From contig NZ_BMRV01000003.1 in assembly GCF_014648815.1 (NCBI RefSeq), forward strand, positions 124,001-188,000: 64,000 bases of DNA, in the 5' to 3' direction. Of the stretch, positions 61,025 to 64,000 are shown piece after piece. The DNA is from Streptomyces flaveolus (GTDB lineage Bacteria; Actinomycetota; Actinomycetes; Streptomycetales; Streptomycetaceae). Under the pieces are notes generated by a model. It saw only the letters and a list, made by a program, of their open reading frames with translations. It was not told the DNA's origin and did no database searches. The position numbers were made by a program, and so were the translations under genes. Every line of letters starts with the position of its first letter. The first letter of the stretch is position 1.

Positions 61025-62563
61025 GTGTCCAGTCCCCGCCAGACCCGGCCCCCGGCCGGAGCCTCACCGACCTCACCGACCTCACCGGCCTCCGGCCGCG
61101 AAGCGGCCGCCCAGCCACCGGGCGACCCCGCCGTCGCTCCCGCCGGGACGGCCGGTCACCCCTCCGGCACCGAGAAGTCCGTCCGCCCCGACCACACTCA
61201 GCCGGCCCCCACCGAGGGGCCGCCCCGGCCCGCCGTGCACCCCGTGGACGAGGCCCGTCCCCTGGGGCGGATCCTGCTCTTCGGTGTCCAGCACGTCCTC
61301 GTCATGGCCGCCACGCCCATCTCGGCGATCTTCCTGATGAGCGCCACTCTCCGGCTCGACGCCGGTCTCACCGTCGACCTGCTCTCGGCCGCCTTCGTCC
61401 TCTCCGGCGTGGGATCGCTCCTCCAGTCGCTCGGTTTCTGGAAGTTCGGACCTCGGCTGCCGTTCGTGATGCTGCCGGGCGGGGCACCGCTCATCCTGTT
61501 CCTCGCGATCGCCGAGCAGCACGGCCTGCGCACCGCCACCGGCGCGGTGGTCCTGACGGCGGTGTTCTCCTTCGTCGTCCTGCCGGTCTTCTCCCGGCTG
61601 CTCGCGTACTTCCCCGCCCTCGTCATCGGCACCATGATCGTCATCGTCGGCGTCAACCTGGTGAAGGTCGGCGCGGTCCTCGTCACCGGACAGCCCGGAT
61701 CGCCGGGCTTCGCCGATCCCGCCAACCTCGGTCTGGGCATGGCGACGATCGGGTTCACCGTCGCCTTCTACCTGTTCTTCAGCGGCGTCGGGCGCCAACT
61801 CGCCGTGATGCTCGGCCTGCTCGCCGGCACCGCGCTCGCCGCCGCGACCGGCGCGCTCGACGGGCGAGGCCTGGCGGGCGGCAGCCTGGTGAACCTGCCG
61901 CACCTGATGCCCTTCGGCTCACCCGAGTTCAACCTCGTCGCCGCGCTGCCGCTGATGCTCTACAGCCTGGCCTCCATGGCCGAGGCCACCGGCCAGACCG
62001 TCATCAACGCCGAAGCCGTCGGCAAGGAGATCGACAAGCGGACCGAAGTGCCGAAGACCGTCCGCGGGGACGCGCTCACCTCGCTCTTCGGCGGCTTCTT
62101 CGGCCTGCCGCTCATGGTCACCAGCGGGGAGAACATCGGCATCGTCCGTGTCACCGGAGTCCGCAGCCGGTTCGTCACCGCCGCGGCCGGCGTCGTGCTC
62201 ATCGTCATCGGATTCCTCGCCCCCGTCACCCGCGCGATCAGCGTGATCCCGACCGCGGTCGTCGGCGGCACCGCCATGATCGTCTTCGGCGTCATCACCG
62301 TGCTCGGCATCCAGATGCTCGGTCGCTCCGACCTCGACCGGCACACCAGCACCTTCGTCTGCGCCGTCGCCCTCGCGCTGGGACTGCTGCCCATCCTCGT
62401 CCCCGGCGTGTACGGGGCCTTCCCGGCCAATGTCCGCATCCTCCTCGAAAGCGGCGTCGCCGTCGGCACGTTCACCGCCGCCGTCCTCAACATCCTTTTC
62501 CACCACGTCAGGCCCGGCGTCGCCGCCCGTCTGACCTCCGCACGCACAGGAAGCGACCGATGA
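61025..62563 (+). CDS. NCS2-family nucleobase permease (xanthine/uric acid type)
   Basis: About 512 residues from GTG 61025, 8 bp after GGAG. A Pro/Ala-rich cytoplasmic tail of about 75 residues precedes fourteen helices. Family motifs: LLFGVQHVLVMAA, FVMLPGGAPLILFLAIAE, MAEATGQTVINAEAVGKEIDK (TM8 region, Glu in the substrate site), SGENIGIVRVTGVRSRFV and GGTAMIVFGVITVLGIQML. It brings in purines or related bases with protons or sodium. ATG 61004 is an alternative start. The operon continues with an amidohydrolase. Confidence 0.9.
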   Translation: MSSPRQTRPPAGASPTSPTSPASGREAAAQPPGDPAVAPAGTAGHPSGTEKSVRPDHTQPAPTEGPPRPAVHPVDEARPLGRILLFGVQHVLVMAATPISAIFLMSATLRLDAGLTVDLLSAAFVLSGVGSLLQSLGFWKFGPRLPFVMLPGGAPLILFLAIAEQHGLRTATGAVVLTAVFSFVVLPVFSRLLAYFPALVIGTMIVIVGVNLVKVGAVLVTGQPGSPGFADPANLGLGMATIGFTVAFYLFFSGVGRQLAVMLGLLAGTALAAATGALDGRGLAGGSLVNLPHLMPFGSPEFNLVAALPLMLYSLASMAEATGQTVINAEAVGKEIDKRTEVPKTVRGDALTSLFGGFFGLPLMVTSGENIGIVRVTGVRSRFVTAAAGVVLIVIGFLAPVTRAISVIPTAVVGGTAMIVFGVITVLGIQMLGRSDLDRHTSTFVCAVALALGLLPILVPGVYGAFPANVRILLESGVAVGTFTAAVLNILFHHVRPGVAARLTSARTGSDR

Positions 62564-63975
62564 ACCCACCCGATCGTGACGCCCTCGCCCACCCCGGCCC
62601 GCTCCTCCTCGTACCCGGCGCGGTCCTGTTGCCGGAAGGCCCCGCCGACGGCTGGGCGGTCCTGGTCGACGACGGCCGCTTCGCAGCCGTGGCACCGGCT
62701 GCCGAACTGGAGCGTGCGTACCCGCTGCTGCGGACCGTACGGCTGCCCGGCCACCTGCTGATGCCCGGCTTCGTCGACGCCCACCACCACCTCACCCAGA
62801 GCTTCGGCGCGGCACTCGCCTTCGGGGAGCCCTCCGAGATCTTCCGCCGGGTATGGGTACCGCTGGAGGGCGCGCTGGACGAGGAGTCCGCCTACACGGC
62901 GGCCAAACTGGCGGCACTCGAAGCACTGCGCGGCGGGTTCACCACCGTCGCCGACGCCGGCACCCGCGCCGACGTCGACGTCGACGTGATCGCGTCGGCC
63001 GCACGCGACGCCGGAATCCGCTGCGTGCTCGGACTGATCTGCAACGACGCGGACGACGGAGACGCCGCCGGACCGGCCGTCCTCGAGAACGCCGAGAAGC
63101 ACCTCGCCCGCTACACCGGCGACGCCCTGATCCACCCCTCCCTGGCCGTCTCGATCCCCGAGGCAGCCACCGAACGCACCCTGCACGCCACCGCCCGCCT
63201 GGCCGCCGAGGCCGGCACCGTCGTGCAGATCCACGTCAACGAGCACCTCGCCGGCGTGGAACGCTCCCTGGTACGGCACGGGCTGCGGCCCCTGGAGCAC
63301 CTGCACCGCATCGGCGCGCTCGGCCCCCAGCTGCTCGCCGCGCACGCCACACTCCTCACCCCGCGCGAACTGACCCTGCTCGCCGACACGGGAACCGCCG
63401 TCAGCTACAACCCCGTCGCCAGCGCGTGGAAGGGCAACGCGGTCGCCCCCGCGACGGCCATGGCCGAGCGTGGCGTCCGCTTCGGACTCGGTACCGACGG
63501 CACCCGAGGCGACGGCTTCCGGCTCGCGGACGCCGCCGAGTTCGCCCAGCGGCTGGCCTACGGGCTGGCGACCGGCGACTCGTCGTGCGGGGCCGGCTGG
63601 ACGTGGCTGGAGCGCGCCACCCGCGGGGGCGCGGACGCCGTCGGGCTCGGCACCCGCACCGGCACCGTCGCGCCGGGCGCGGCGGCCGACTTCCTTCTCG
63701 TCGACGCCGACACCCCGGAGACGGCGCTCTCCTGGGACCTGCCGTGGGAGCTCGTCCGACGCGGCAACCGGGACCAGATCACCGCCGTCTTCGTCGCCGG
63801 GCGACTGCGCATGTGGCACGGCCGGCCCGTCGACTGGGACGGGCCCGCACTGGTGAGACGGGCCGCCGAACTGGCCCGCGCCACCGTCGCCAGGGCCGGT
63901 GTCACCCGGGTGCACCCCACGTCCACGGCGTCACGGGCGCTGAGCATGCCCCAGGAGCGGAGCACGACGAAGTGA
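62560..63975 (+). CDS. Amidohydrolase-superfamily deaminase (8-oxoguanine deaminase/AtzB-like)
   Basis: 471 residues of the cytosine-deaminase-like amidohydrolase barrel. Metal ligands are visible: LMPGFVDAHHHLTQSF (HxH), QIHVNEHLAG, LLAAHATLLTPRELTLL and GLGTDGTRGDGFRLADAAE. The family deaminates 8-oxoguanine, guanine, hydroxyatrazine or related heterocycles. Its ATG overlaps the permease stop (ATGA). The permease-deaminase pair suggests uptake and deamination of an exogenous purine or s-triazine-like base, with repression lifted by the substrate. The end overlaps the next gene by 4 bp. Confidence 0.88.
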   Translation: MNPPDRDALAHPGPLLLVPGAVLLPEGPADGWAVLVDDGRFAAVAPAAELERAYPLLRTVRLPGHLLMPGFVDAHHHLTQSFGAALAFGEPSEIFRRVWVPLEGALDEESAYTAAKLAALEALRGGFTTVADAGTRADVDVDVIASAARDAGIRCVLGLICNDADDGDAAGPAVLENAEKHLARYTGDALIHPSLAVSIPEAATERTLHATARLAAEAGTVVQIHVNEHLAGVERSLVRHGLRPLEHLHRIGALGPQLLAAHATLLTPRELTLLADTGTAVSYNPVASAWKGNAVAPATAMAERGVRFGLGTDGTRGDGFRLADAAEFAQRLAYGLATGDSSCGAGWTWLERATRGGADAVGLGTRTGTVAPGAAADFLLVDADTPETALSWDLPWELVRRGNRDQITAVFVAGRLRMWHGRPVDWDGPALVRRAAELARATVARAGVTRVHPTSTASRALSMPQERSTTK

Positions 63976-64000
63976 GTACGGAAATGCTGGCGGTCCTCGG
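63972..64000 (+). CDS. Start of a third operon gene (partial)
   Basis: GTG 63972 overlaps the amidohydrolase stop (GTGA) and opens VSTEMLAVLG before the window ends. Nine codons are too few to name a family. It should belong to the same purine-type operon. Confidence 0.55.

Overview
The window is high-GC DNA from an actinomycete, almost certainly a Streptomyces. The evidence is G/C in third codon positions, frequent GTG starts, ATGA/GTGA overlaps within operons, SpoIIE-type PP2C phosphatases, a complete conservon (cvnABCDE), a class F sortase, a SchA/CurD-type polyketide accessory protein and a TTA leucine codon in a regulatory gene. I found no insertion sequence, phage, CRISPR array or rRNA. 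The content looks like chromosome with many accessory metabolic and signalling islands.

Layout. 0-8.8 kb: the tail of an ATP-binding regulator, a GNAT enzyme, a PAS-GAF-PP2C phosphatase, a deletion scar that joins the C-terminal ends of a divergent SDR/MmyB-regulator pair, an MMPL exporter co-transcribed with its two-component system, and a secreted repeat protein beside a class F sortase. 8.9-17.7 kb: a SchA/CurD protein converging on an O-methyltransferase, a secreted beta-helix protein, a membrane-anchored Mrr-like nuclease, an isochorismatase-like hydrolase, a tandem pair of SMI1/KNR4 proteins, an Rpf-type transglycosylase, an MpaB-type oxygenase and a BrkB membrane protein. 18-27 kb: an Ssu-type ABC importer with an LLM flavin monooxygenase (organosulfur use), a lone ABC ATPase, a trypsin-like protease, a two-component system and a TauE/SafE permease.

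27.3-39.8 kb is the metabolic and signalling core. A conservon ends in a CYP157-like P450 whose K-helix ExxR is degenerate. A 35-codon leader ORF with a strong internal hairpin follows and is translationally coupled to an indole prenyltransferase, which converges on a flavin monooxygenase. This pair matches the S. coelicolor SCO7467/SCO7468 pathway from tryptophan to 5-dimethylallylindole-3-acetonitrile. Next to it lies the aerobic phenylacetate pathway: paaK-paaI divergent from paaABCDE, with palindromic operators in the shared promoter region.

39.8-47.4 kb: small enzymes, TerB and GtrA proteins, a tRNA-Gly(UCC) with an unusual T-loop, an EEP nuclease, a methyltransferase, and an MFS/acetyltransferase/TetR unit in which two promoters carry the same GTACG-N2-CGTAC palindrome. 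47.5-52.9 kb: a GntR-controlled heterotetrameric sarcosine oxidase operon (soxBDAG) headed by an internally deleted glyA. 53-64 kb: CBS-BON, VOC, SpoIIE phosphatase, a beta-propeller lipoprotein coupled to an ankyrin protein, an MFS exporter, and a purine-type permease plus amidohydrolase operon behind a well-formed promoter with two adjacent LacI-like operators.

All functional names rest on motif and family recognition by eye. No database search was run.
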